A stretch of DNA of 64,000 nucleotides from Macrosoma leucophasiata. Its lineage: Eukaryota; Arthropoda; Insecta; Lepidoptera; Hedylidae. The stretch lies in assembly GCA_036365455.1 (NCBI GenBank), contig JAWQUS010000023.1, forward strand, positions 5,270,001 through 5,334,000, written 5' to 3'. Made by a program: the position numbers and the translations under genes. Below the pieces are notes generated by a model that was not told the origin of the DNA, did not search any database, and saw nothing but the letters and a program-made list of their open reading frames with translations. Of this stretch, positions 22,401 to 34,400 are shown in pieces (position 1 is the stretch's first letter; each line of letters starts with the position of its first letter).

Positions 22401-25400
22401 GGTATGGATCTAATGTTGATATCGAAGCATATAGTTCAGTCTCTTAAATTATGAAAAAAATATATTAAATCATCTCACATCTGTTGTATTTTATTCAATC
22501 ATGTATATTTTAAAGTATATTAGAATGCTGCTTAAAAATTACACTATGAAATAATAGTTTGCTCAATTTTAATCACCATTATTGTTTTAGTTTTGATTTT
22601 GCATTTTTGAAAAATACGCATTTTTTTAATAAAAACATGTATGTATATATATACAATTGCTTTTAGTTGGACTGGCGGATGGTTCAGCTGGACGAGGCAG
22701 TCGGACGTCATGCTGCGTAACATTGAGAAAACCATATTATCATGTAAGTAAAACAGTTAATTCAAATTAACTTGTTATATTTTTGACCTATCCAATGTGT
22801 GTGTGTGAAATGAAACTAATTTTCGGATTAATTTCGCGTAAGTATTTGACTTATATTATTTTTTTATTGTCATTTCAAAAAGTATAAGTAATGTTAGTAT
22901 ATATCGTCATTGGAACCACTGGTATATTTAATAGTTTTTGAGATATCACCATTCGAAAGTTGCAAGTTATGAAATGATCTCGAACGGCCCATACAAAGTT
23001 GTATAGGCTGGTGACGTCACACGCTTGTATACACTTAAAATATCTTCGTTAATATTGCGTTTTTGTAAATAGTATGCTTTGTAAAGGTTATTGGGATTTG
23101 TGCAAGGGATCTTATACTGTTATTATTTTTAAACTAAATCATTTTTTTATACATCTTTTACAATAATGCATCGATTTTATTTTTTATCTTTATACTTTTC
23201 ATTTCCATGTTGCATTCGGACTACGTAATAAAAAAAAAACATTTTGGCAAATATTTTATTGTCGGAACTGCGCTTTGAAATCTATAAAAAATACAACTGT
23301 ACTTTGACCTTGTATCTCGCTCTATCTAGGACACGGGGACGGCTCCCTGCGCTGTTCCGGGAAATCAACGATTGATAATAATATAACTTATCGTCGCAGT
23401 TATATTGTTATCAATGTTATATCAGATCTATACTCGAAAAGTAATATCAATCGATTTAATATTTGGTTAAAACAGTCAAATGATGCAATATGGTATCGTA
23501 GGTAGAGATTCACTACCAGCGGATGATTTGGCAGCAGCAGATTGGTTCGGAAAATTCAGAGGCAACGGTGAAGTCCCCTCAGAATGATGATTAATCTGTC
23601 TTAGAATCAGTTGCGGATTTCCCTATAGGCCGAGTAGGCCCGGGGCTAGGGTGGCAAAATTAAGGGGCCGGCAAAATTTGGTCGTTTTTTTTTTTAGTAG
23701 TTGCCTACGCTTATACGTCTAAAATCTCAAAAATGTGTCCATATAGCATCTCGCGAAAATAAGGCATGTAGTATTATAAATTATAAATACAGATGAATTT
23801 ACATTTGTGGCAATTACGATTATTAGATGAATTATTGAAATCACTTACTGACTATCGTTTTTGTTTTTTTTTTTTCATTTTAATTTAATTTCTATATTAT
23901 GCTTTAGAGCTCTGGGGGGGGGGGGAGGGTGCGGCAATCTTTCATAGGCCTAGGGCAGCCAACGTATCAAATCCACCCCTGCTTAGAATTGGAAATATTT
24001 TACATTATTGTGTATCAGTTAAATTAAAGCATAGACAGGTAAATGCATCCATTGAAGCTTACATGACTCCGTAATAACTATCACAGAGACACAACAACTT
24101 AGGTATCAGGTGGCAACGCATCTGCATTTCGCCCTCGGGTCTTTATGTAAGTGTCTTTAGGCTGCAGACATAACTTAACATCAATGTGAACTGTATGCCT
24201 TCGTTACATAAAAAAATACATGCAACAAACACACGATTCGCCGGTTACGTTTAAGGCCACGTAAAGGTGGCGATCCTGTTGACATCTCCGGTCAAATAAA
24301 CAACGAGGTACTGGGAAACTTCCAGAAAATGGAAAAATTCCAATAGAGCCAGAGATTTAGGATGTTTACACCTTTATCTCTGGTAACGACGACCCGGGAA
24401 TCGAACCCAGCGTAGTAGTGCCCCGCTACCACAAAACTACTGAGGCAGTAATTGTGATTAATAAATACTAACCAATTTACAAAAGATTTAACTGGTGGTA
24501 GAGCTCCAGTGACGGAGCTTGCGGGCGTAGGCACCACCGCATTACCTAATATCGTGTTCCGGTCAGGTCATTTCCGGCACAGAGGCATAACACCTTAGGC
24601 CTCAGGAGTGACGACTATGCAATCATCACATAACATCAATGTGAACTGCATATTTGTTTGCCACTTCCATTACATAAAAAAAAAGATTGCATTAAAGTAT
24701 TTGCACACTTTAACCCTTGATATTATCTGCGGCTTTATCTTTGTTATCAATTGACTACCTTTATTTGAGTGCTATTATTGTGTATTAATAACATGAACAA
24801 AGTGTTTTCCTTATCCGATCTCGATCTGATAATAATGTGGGTACTGGTGGTAGAGTTCCAGTGTAGGAGCTCGAGGGCATAAGCACCAACGCATTACCAT
24901 TTCGCGAGGAAAAAATTACATCTGTTTGATAAAATCTCCGATAGGCATAGTTATAGTACAAGGAATAAGAACAAGTTGTCTCTGCCAAGTTTTCGACTGA
25001 CGAAAACTAATACATCTTTCCTAAAATATAGTGTAGAATCACATCAACACACAACAAGATCCCATCCGGGATTGCTGAACTCACCGATGGTAAATTCAAA
25101 GCATTAATTAAACGCACTCTATGTAAAAGGCTTACTATAAACTCGAGGACTATCTCAAGGAAAGAAATGTTTGGCTAAATGCTGATCTAGCTCCACAAGG
25201 TTGTTAAATGTAATAATCAAAGTGTAATGTTGATATTATATTGTTAATTTTAAGTTTTGAGAAAATTGTAAAATTATGCCTGAGAGATATTTTTAAAAGG
25301 GCCGACTGAGTTTTTTTGAGCAGATTATTCTCAGATCATATTGGCCTTTGGAACTCTGCCGGTGAATGACAAAGAATGACTCTTTTTCTTTTCTTTTTAC

Positions 25401-28400
25401 TCTTTGTTATCAGTTTGTAAAGGGGAAATTAGACATTCTACTGATATACTTTTTACATATTATATTTAGTTTTATCTTAGTGATATTCTTGACTATACAT
25501 ATATTTTTTATCTTGTTTGACATGTATATCAATTGTTATTCACTTTAATTTATTTTGTTTGTTTTTGACGTGTAATAAGAGGTGGCTGTCACCCTAAATG
25601 AATAACGGAGTTTCAGATTCTGATTATCTATCTACCGCCAAATGGTAGGTTTAGCACTATCGTGTTCCGGTTAGATGGTGATGAATAGCCCCGTAATAAC
25701 TATCATGGATACGTTAAACTTACTAGGGTTGCAAATGAAGTACAATGCTCATCAAGAAATAATGCACAACGATAGCATATGAAAGTGACATTCGGCTAGT
25801 TTCGGCTTTATAGAGCGTTATCTCTGCTGCACACTGCCTACGTAAGCATCCGTAGTCCGGTATTGGTCAAAACTTGATGAAAATGGTCGACAAACGTCAA
25901 ATAAGTAAGATGCGAAAGAGATAACGCTCTACAGATCGGAAACATTATTTATTTTTGGATACTGTATAAACATCTGACATATAATATAATTGATATGTTA
26001 ATATCAATTATATTTTAAATAACTTTAACTGGCGCCTCTCGGCTGGTTACATTTAACAGTTAAAGTTCTGACGTCATTTACTACCAATTTTCAAATGGTG
26101 CAACAATTTCTTTGCTGAACCGGTACTTTTAACTAGGGGAAAATATGTAATAATACTACGTATAGAATGGACACTTCGACGTCCCGCCCGATTTCCCGGC
26201 CTCACCCAACCTCCTCCCCTCTTATAGGCGACGTTTGGTATTCTCTAGGTCAGCTATACTCTAAGTGTGTTCCGCGGAACCCTAGGGTTCCGTGATACCT
26301 CTGTCGGGGTTCCGCAAGAATTTAGAAAAAAAAATCTAAACACCTCTCTCTGGTCGCTCCGCGGCCGCACAAAACGCTATGAACGTTATTTATTTATTAA
26401 GCTATTGCATAGCTTCTATCGCGGGCCTTGAGCGCGGGGACCGAATTCAGAAATTCCGTAACGAAAAAACCGGACGCTCCGGATTACAAATTTTAAACTC
26501 ATTTAAAGAAAGTCATGTATAATTTCGCCGTCCGATCTCGTGGGTAGCGTGGCCGAGCGGTCTAGGCGCTGGTTTAAGGCACCAGTCTCTTCGGAGGCGT
26601 GGGTTCGAATCTCACCGCTCTCAAGATTGTTTTTGTTCATTTTTTTATTGTTTGTTTTTCCATTCAATATTTAAAAAGTGGTAAATATTAATAGAAAATT
26701 ATTGTTTCATTTTTCAATATTTTTTCTTCTTTTATTTGCATTTTATTTTGTTTTGCATAATTTTAGATAATTATGTAAATGCAATAGCTTTACCGCGGCA
26801 GTCCCCGAGTGCCACACGTCTTTTTTTTTATTTGTATTTGTAGAAACGTGTGTTACAATAGCTGGTACAATATCTCATAAGTTTGGTATCAACAATTTTA
26901 TACTTGTATTTGAACTTAGAGCCGAGTTACAAATGTTTATTTCAGCAGATACTTCTTTTAATTTGAAGGACCGTTTGTATGATAAAACTTGGTTGTTCCG
27001 ATTGTCTTTTATGGCGGATATATTTCAAAAACTTAACGAATTGAATTTATCGTTGCAAGGTAAACAGACAACAGTGTTTCAGGCCTATAATAAAATAACT
27101 GCTTTTAAAAGAAAATTAGATTTTTGGATCATTTGCATTGGTAAGAAAGAAATAGAAAGCTTTACGTTACTCAGTGAGTTTGTTAGCGAAAACGACTCAG
27201 AAATGTTTGAAGATGATGTGTTTGAAGAATTGGTCCAATATCTCAGTTCGATGCACGCATCTTTTGAAAAGCATTTTCCCGAAGAACACATTACAAAAAT
27301 TAAAGTGAATTCATGGATTCATAATCCTTTTTTACCCAACTTGGAAAATCCTGAAAACATGTCAAACGAGATATATGAATCTTTTAGAAATGTAATCAGA
27401 CACAAGTATGGAGTCACTGTTCAAAACGACGCCCCTCAATGATTTTTGGTGCAGAATCCAAGATGAATATGCGATGCTTGGCCAAATGGCTCTGAATATT
27501 CTTCTTCCGTTCCCAACTACGTATTTGTGCGAAACAGGATTCTTTACCTACGCAGCCACGAAAACAAAATATCGCAATAGACTGGACGCCGAAGCTGATA
27601 TGAGACTCCAACTTTCTTCCATCAAACCTGATATCAACCAATTGATGAAAAATAAAAAACAGTTTCATACCTCCCACTAGTTAGATTTTTTCTTTTTAAA
27701 TGTTTTCTATTAATTATTGTCCTTGCCAAGTGGTGAAGTAAATAATAATTAGTAACTGTTACATTGTACTTTTATTATGCTGATTAATTTAAAATACACT
27801 TATAAAACAATTGTTTTATTGTAGGGTTCCATCAAGTATTTTGATTCCCAAAAGGGTTCCGTCATTTAAAAAGTTTGAGAACCACTGCTCTAGGTGTTAC
27901 GAACACAGGTGCACGTGTAAATACACGTCACTGATTGATGTCTGTGTAATAGAGACCAAATTAAGCGTTTGTATGGAATTTTGGCGGGGTTTCCGCCGTG
28001 TGCTATGGTTGCCAGATCCAGGCTGATCATTTCCGGGACATTTCTTCTATGACGAATGCACCAGCCACAATAAAACTTTTAAAAAGTACGCACGAGTTAC
28101 AGTACAACGTATTTATGACGTGTGTATTAATTGAGCGTGACAACTGTGCGAGGGGCGGACTTTGGGTTAAAAGGTCAAGATAGTTTTGTTGAAAGTTAAA
28201 ATTAACTTCATGCATTTTAATTGTTCCGTAATAGTTATGTACTTAATATATAACTTGTATAAGTAAACAAATCCTGTGTATGTACTTATATAAGTAAACA
28301 AATCCATTCAGATTCAATAAAAATCAATTGATGTTCGTTAATCTCGCTGAAACTCGAGAACGACTGGACCGATTTAACTAATTTTGGCTTTGAATGATTT

Positions 28401-31400
28401 TTGGAAGCCCAGGGAAGGTTTGAAAGGTAGGAAAATGTGAAGAAATTGGAGGGGAACAGTAAAAACCACAATTTTAATTTCCCATACAAATATTTTTATG
28501 GGACCTAAACCTTTGACACATTATTTCATTTTAAGGCAATACAAAGTTTGCCGGGTCAGCTAATTATGTATAATAATGTCATATCTCCGAATCTGTATTT
28601 TGCATTGAACATTTAGATAGATAGATAGATAGATAGATAGACCGACCGACCGTGACTCGCGTGGTCCCGGAAATTAGTATTTGTACAAGGTCAGATATAT
28701 TATTTGGTTATTAAACTAATCGCCGTTTTTTTATCCGATTGCAAAAATACACGTTTGAAGAGTTACGAAGCAGTTTATTATCTAACATTGAAAGGTATAC
28801 ATACCTATTCCTCTAAAATAAAAAATCAGAAAGGTCTCATTTTTGCCTTTTTCGGTACGGAGACCCTAAAATAGGTATATCTTGTGTCAGTGACATGGGT
28901 AGGTATGGCAGAAGGTAGTTATTGTTTTATATTATTAAACTTGTTTGAAATACCAAACAAACATTTAGAATTAAAAAAAAACATGTGTGCAACTAACACG
29001 TGAAACCTTAAAATTTTCATTAGAGACCCTATAATGCTTTCTATCTCATTTTCTCCCACGTTAAATCTTATGAATTTATGTGTCTGTCTCTTTTTACTGT
29101 CGCGTTTTCGTTTCATCGACTTTCCAATCACAGAGACGCTAAAGAAGTTTCACTTTAAAAAAATCTTTATTTTTACTTCCTAACAAGTTATTCCTGCCAG
29201 ATAGAAAATATTGACAGGAGGCCGAAGCTACCGGATATCCATTTCATAATTTTGTCTCCAGGTGTTTACAAGGATCTTATCCTATTAAGTAAACCGTCTC
29301 TCACTGTACACCCCACACGCAAAACGGCGAATTTATTCATTTCATCATGCTAAGAACATTGAGTATTCGCAATGTCATAACTTTGATAAAGTCAAGTAAC
29401 CTTGAAACGGTTACAAAGCGGATTGAGACTTTTTATCTATACGTCTATACATACAAATAAATAAAATTGGAGTGTTCGTTTGTAATATAAAAATTAACGC
29501 TTTTTGCTAAATGCAAATTATTATATATGTATACACGGTGAATATACCAAAATATTTTTTTTTTAGTTTTTGTTTGTCTGTCTGTTTATTCCTGCTGACG
29601 ACTGGACCGAAAGAAAGAAGGTACTTTCACTGGCAGATAGCTGATGTAATAGGGAATAACTAAGGAGTTACTTTTACAATCCAACGCAATTTACGATATA
29701 AGTTCACAGAACACCTATTAATTCATGTTCCCCGAAGGGTTAGGCAGAGGTAAATGCAATAAATCGCACATGAAAACACCCAAGATTCGCCTGTTACGTT
29801 TTTGGCTCACGTAAACAGTTTGTAAGCCTGTTGACATCTCCGCGCACATTACCAAACTCCGAGGTACTGGGAAACTGCGAAAAAATGGAAAAAACCTAAT
29901 AGAACCAAAGATAAAGGATTTTACACCTTTATCTTTAATCACCCTCGACCCGAGAATCAAAACCTCTGTCCGAAATCAAATTCTTCTTTCCATTTCTGCT
30001 TTAATTATGGGCTATAACTGATGAATATAACAAATAATTTCCTTTGCCGAAGGTGTGAAAACAGCATACAAACGTTTCTACGTTGACATCGGATGCGTGG
30101 TGGGGCAGAGCGATAAGATATGGACGATATCTCTGAACGACGAGTCGCCCAAGACCCCGCTGGTGATGCTGCACGGGATGGCGGCCGGGGTGGCCTTCTG
30201 GTGCCCCAATCTTGACGCCCTGGCTGCTACGAGGCCCGTGTACGCCATTGATTTACTGGGTAAGTAGACGTAAAGGTGATAATATGTAGCTTCGTGGTCC
30301 TTCACTAGGGGTTGTCTAGGAATAAGTAATTCTATAGAAGTGTAAACAAACACAGAAAGTACCACAAGTTTGACAATTAACACACCTAAAATAAAGTTAT
30401 TTGTCAAAATTTGTTTGTATTTCGTTGCTAAGGGCGTTATTGTTCATACAATTAAGATTACTAGTGTAGAACCGCCTACATATGACCCTAAAATCAGTGG
30501 CGATATCGGGACAGTGGTGGTGGGGATGATCGTCCCAAAATCGTGAGCGCGCTGGAAGCGATACAATTTTGGTTACAATTTGCCTATGCACGAGGCGATT
30601 TATGGTACGATCTATGGTCCTCCCCACTACTGCCCCGATATCGCCACAGATTTTAGGGTTCGATTTTTCTCTAATATTCCATTCTTGTATTTTTTTGTAA
30701 TCATCTGGTGTACAATAAAATATAATGATAACAAATATGTACGTGTTTACCCAGGATTCGGTCGCAGCTCTCGGCCCAAGTTCTGCTCGGACGCGGAGAA
30801 AGTGGAAGCGCAGTGGGTGGAGTCGGTGGAGGAGTGGCGGCGGGAGGTCAACCTGGAGGAGTTCGTCCTGCTCGGACACTCGCTCGGCGGGTACATCGCC
30901 ACTGCATACGCTATCAAATACCCGGAAAGGTATGGATTCTGTGATAAACACGATACAAAATGGCTCGATGTTCGACCAACATTTTTCACTGAAAATAATT
31001 ATTTTTCAGGAAAAGTTGCCCAAATACAGACATATTCTTAAGTTATCTTTCAAATGACTCTCTAGTCCCTACGAATAAGTTATTGGAAAGAAGAGTTCCT
31101 CTGATAATATAGGTAAAATTATGGTTAAAAGTAATTGTATAAGAATGGGATGTAATTGTTCTTTCAATTAAAAGACAGAGGACCCTTTGATAATATAAAA
31201 AAATGGTATTCTTGTATTCGAATAAAATTAAAATAAAAAATTATGGAGATCCAATAATAGACGTTAATACGAAAAATTTGCAAGCATGATTGAGTGAGTC
31301 ATTTGTCGACGTTTATATACTTAATATTCACCACCGTAACCTTGTTGGTTACCTCCGTTTGTATATTATCCCCATTATTCATAAACGGCTAAAGTGTTGC

Positions 31401-34400
31401 TAATCTCTCCTTTGTCTTTTTCTATCCTGCACATTTGACGATGCAACTGACTAAGACAAAGTATTCTATAGCTAAAACGTATCTAATGTACGTTTATGAA
31501 TAAGGGGGTTTGTATATAGAGCCGCGCCCGAAGAGTAGGCCTTAAAAAATTCAAAAGGTCGCTACGATATTACTCATCTTCCGAATGGAGATAGGAGAAT
31601 TGTTTGGGCACACTTTACACCATCTCAGAATATCTGACACGCTCTTGACCCAAGAGGTTGATGCCGCGCCCTTTTCAAAAACATTAAAATTTGATTTTTT
31701 CAAAAAGGTGAAAAATTACTCAAGAATGTCAGATACTCAGAGAGGATGTAAAGTGAACCCAATGAAAACTCCCATCCAAAATTGTGATTATTTGAATGCG
31801 AGGCAAGCTCGTGGCGGAAGCCTTTAGAGTTCGACCCTTTATGGAAATCTTAGATTTGGTGGAGGTACTGAACAGGGTGCAACGTATTTATATATCTTAA
31901 TCTGACGCGGTGGAGTAAATTCAAGAATCCTCTCTTGGGCTCCCCTACTGTCTTGTGGCCCTCCACAAAGCCCAGGTTTGAACCCACAGGGGTCCCCTTA
32001 GGCAATTGCGCTAACTTTTATCTAGCTAGTGTTTAATACACTAGCTAGATAAAAGTTTTCGAAACAAGATTTCTTTTACTATTCCAGAGTTCGTCACCTG
32101 ATCCTTGCCGACCCGTGGGGTTTCGCGGAGCGTCCGTCCAACATAAACGAGAAACAACCGTTGCCGTTCTGGGTGCGCGCCGTGGCCTCAATGATGAGGC
32201 CCTTCAACCCTCTCGCGCCGGTTAGGGTGGCAGGCCCCGCCGGCAAGTGGCTGGTCAGTCGCACCCGGCCGGACATAGGCAGGAAGTACTCCAGCTACGT
32301 GCCCGATGCGGATACCGTTATACCGGAGTATATTTATCAGTGCAACGCGCAGACACCCAGGTAGTTTTGGCCATTACTTGTTTGGGGGTTAGTTCTTCCT
32401 ATCTCATTTTCTCCTACGTTAAATCTAATGAATTTATGTGTCTGTCTCTTTTTACTGTCGCTTTTTCGTTTCATAGACTTTCAAATCACAACGATGCTAA
32501 TAAGAAGTTTAGTCTTCAAGAAAAACATGTGTGTATGACATGTATGATCGATGCTTATGTGATCTAATTAGAAACGATCTTTACGCACCTCTCTTGCCTA
32601 TGCTACATTCATCACTCTACATACAGTGAATTACAAAAAATGTCTCCTTTTCTGCTCCTCAACTATTTGCTATCAGTTTGTAAAAGAGGAAATGAGACAT
32701 TCTACTGATATACATAAGTGTACAGGAGGTGGCAAACAAATGTGCAGTTTACATGGTTTGCCTCCTTCTATATCGATAGATATCTATCTACACAAGACCA
32801 GAGGTCGAAATGCAGATGCGTATCTTCAGACTGTTGCTTTTATCTGTCGGTGTGCGCGCGCATCGTAGAAATTTACTCTCATTTTTTCCAATCACGTTAA
32901 AAGAAGTATAGCTTCAAAAATCTTTCCTTTCCATTTTTATACTTTAAATACACACGAATGTGTGGAAATACAATATTATATAGTGTTGTGATTTTTTTAA
33001 ATATTAGTGGTGAAAGCGCGTTCCACGCGCTCATGGAGGGATTCGGTTGGGCGAAGAATCCGATGCTGAACCGCGTGAACAAGTTGGACCCGGACTTGCC
33101 GATCACGGTACTCTATGGCTCCCGCTCCTGGGTCGACAACAGTACCGGAGAATTGCTCAGCGAGAAAAGACAGTCTAATAAGACTCATGTGCAGGTATGG
33201 GATTCGTAATGAAACTATATTTTACCTTTTTTTATGTTATGAAGGTGGCAAACAAGCATGCAACTCACATTGATGTTAAGTGATGATTGCAGCCTATAGA
33301 CATCTACATAAAAACCAGAGGTCATTATGCAGATGCGTTGCCACCCGAGCCCTTAAGTGTCATGTATCTGTGATTGTTATTACGAGGCCATTCATTACTA
33401 TCTAACCGGAACACGATAGTGCCGAACACTACCATTTAGCGACAGACAGGTAAGGTAATGCGGTGGCGCCTACGCCCTCGAGCTCCTACACTGGAACTCT
33501 ACCACCAGTAGAATACTTTGTACGAAACTACATATACATTTGCTTTTTTTTTTAATTATTTTTTTGTGTTGAGATATATATACTTTCGAGATTTTTATCT
33601 ACAATACCCAGCAAAAAATATTCCACATCGAGCTTAGGAAAGAGACAATCGGCTAGATTCGCCTTCGTAGAGCGTTATCTCTGTTGCACACTGCCTACGG
33701 AAGTACCGATTCTGCAGTACTAGTCAAAATAGTCGACCAACGTCACATAGGTAGTACGAAAGAGATAACGCTCTACAAAGCCAAAATTAGCCGAAATCTC
33801 TTTCCTAGAGACTGTAATTTGTAATATGTTGAGATCTGCTAAAAGGTACCAACTGGATTCTTTAGATCAAAGCTATTCTTTGTAATGTTATTTAAAGAAA
33901 CAATAAACAAAACAAAAATTCATTTATTTGCATCAAGTGACACATAAAGTAAGGTTACACTTATCAGATGAGCCAAGCGCTGGAAGCATTTTTGTTATAA
34001 AAAAGTTTACTAATGATCTTCACACTAGCAGAGAATATGTAATATTACTACGTATAGAATGGACACTTCGACGTCCCGCCCGATTTGCTCGCATCACTCA
34101 ACCCCTTCTGGGTTCCCCTCTTATGGGCGACGGTTGGTATTTTGTACGTCCTACGCACACAGGTGCGCGTGTAAATACACGTCACTGATTGATGTCCGTG
34201 TAATAGAAACCAAATAAAGCGTTTGTATGGAATTTTGTATCGTGAAGATCTATTAACGATTATTCATAATTTTATATTCCGACGCGTAATGCTATGATTT
34301 ATACATACGATAAATTAATAGTATTTTCGTTGGTGAAATCCAAATAGTGTTAGTTGTTTGAGAACGTAAAACGCGTTTTATTACGACTGCGAAATCGGCC

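Larger units (their letters stand above)
26251..27887 (+). mobile_element. hAT transposon carrying a tRNA-Leu-like gene and a broken transposase
   Basis: 1637 bp, bounded by an exact 8-bp target duplication CTCTAGGT (26243-26250 and 27888-27895). The termini are CAGCTATACTCTAAG and, inverted, CAGTGGTTCTCAAAC. The latter matches the usual hAT end of the Buster/ZBED5 type. Inside are a tRNA-Leu-like sequence, then a 5'-truncated transposase. It lies in ABHD intron 3, inside repeat X. Confidence 0.85.
26125..27990 (+). repeat. Repeat X copy split by a hAT transposon
   Basis: The two halves, 26125-26250 and 27888-27990, together match the intact copies at 34030-34236 and 56230-56530. They share TAGAATGGACACTTCGACG and CCCGCCCGATTT, and the right half continues with GTAAATACACGTCACTGATTG. 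The hAT element entered at CTCTAGGT. Confidence 0.8.
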
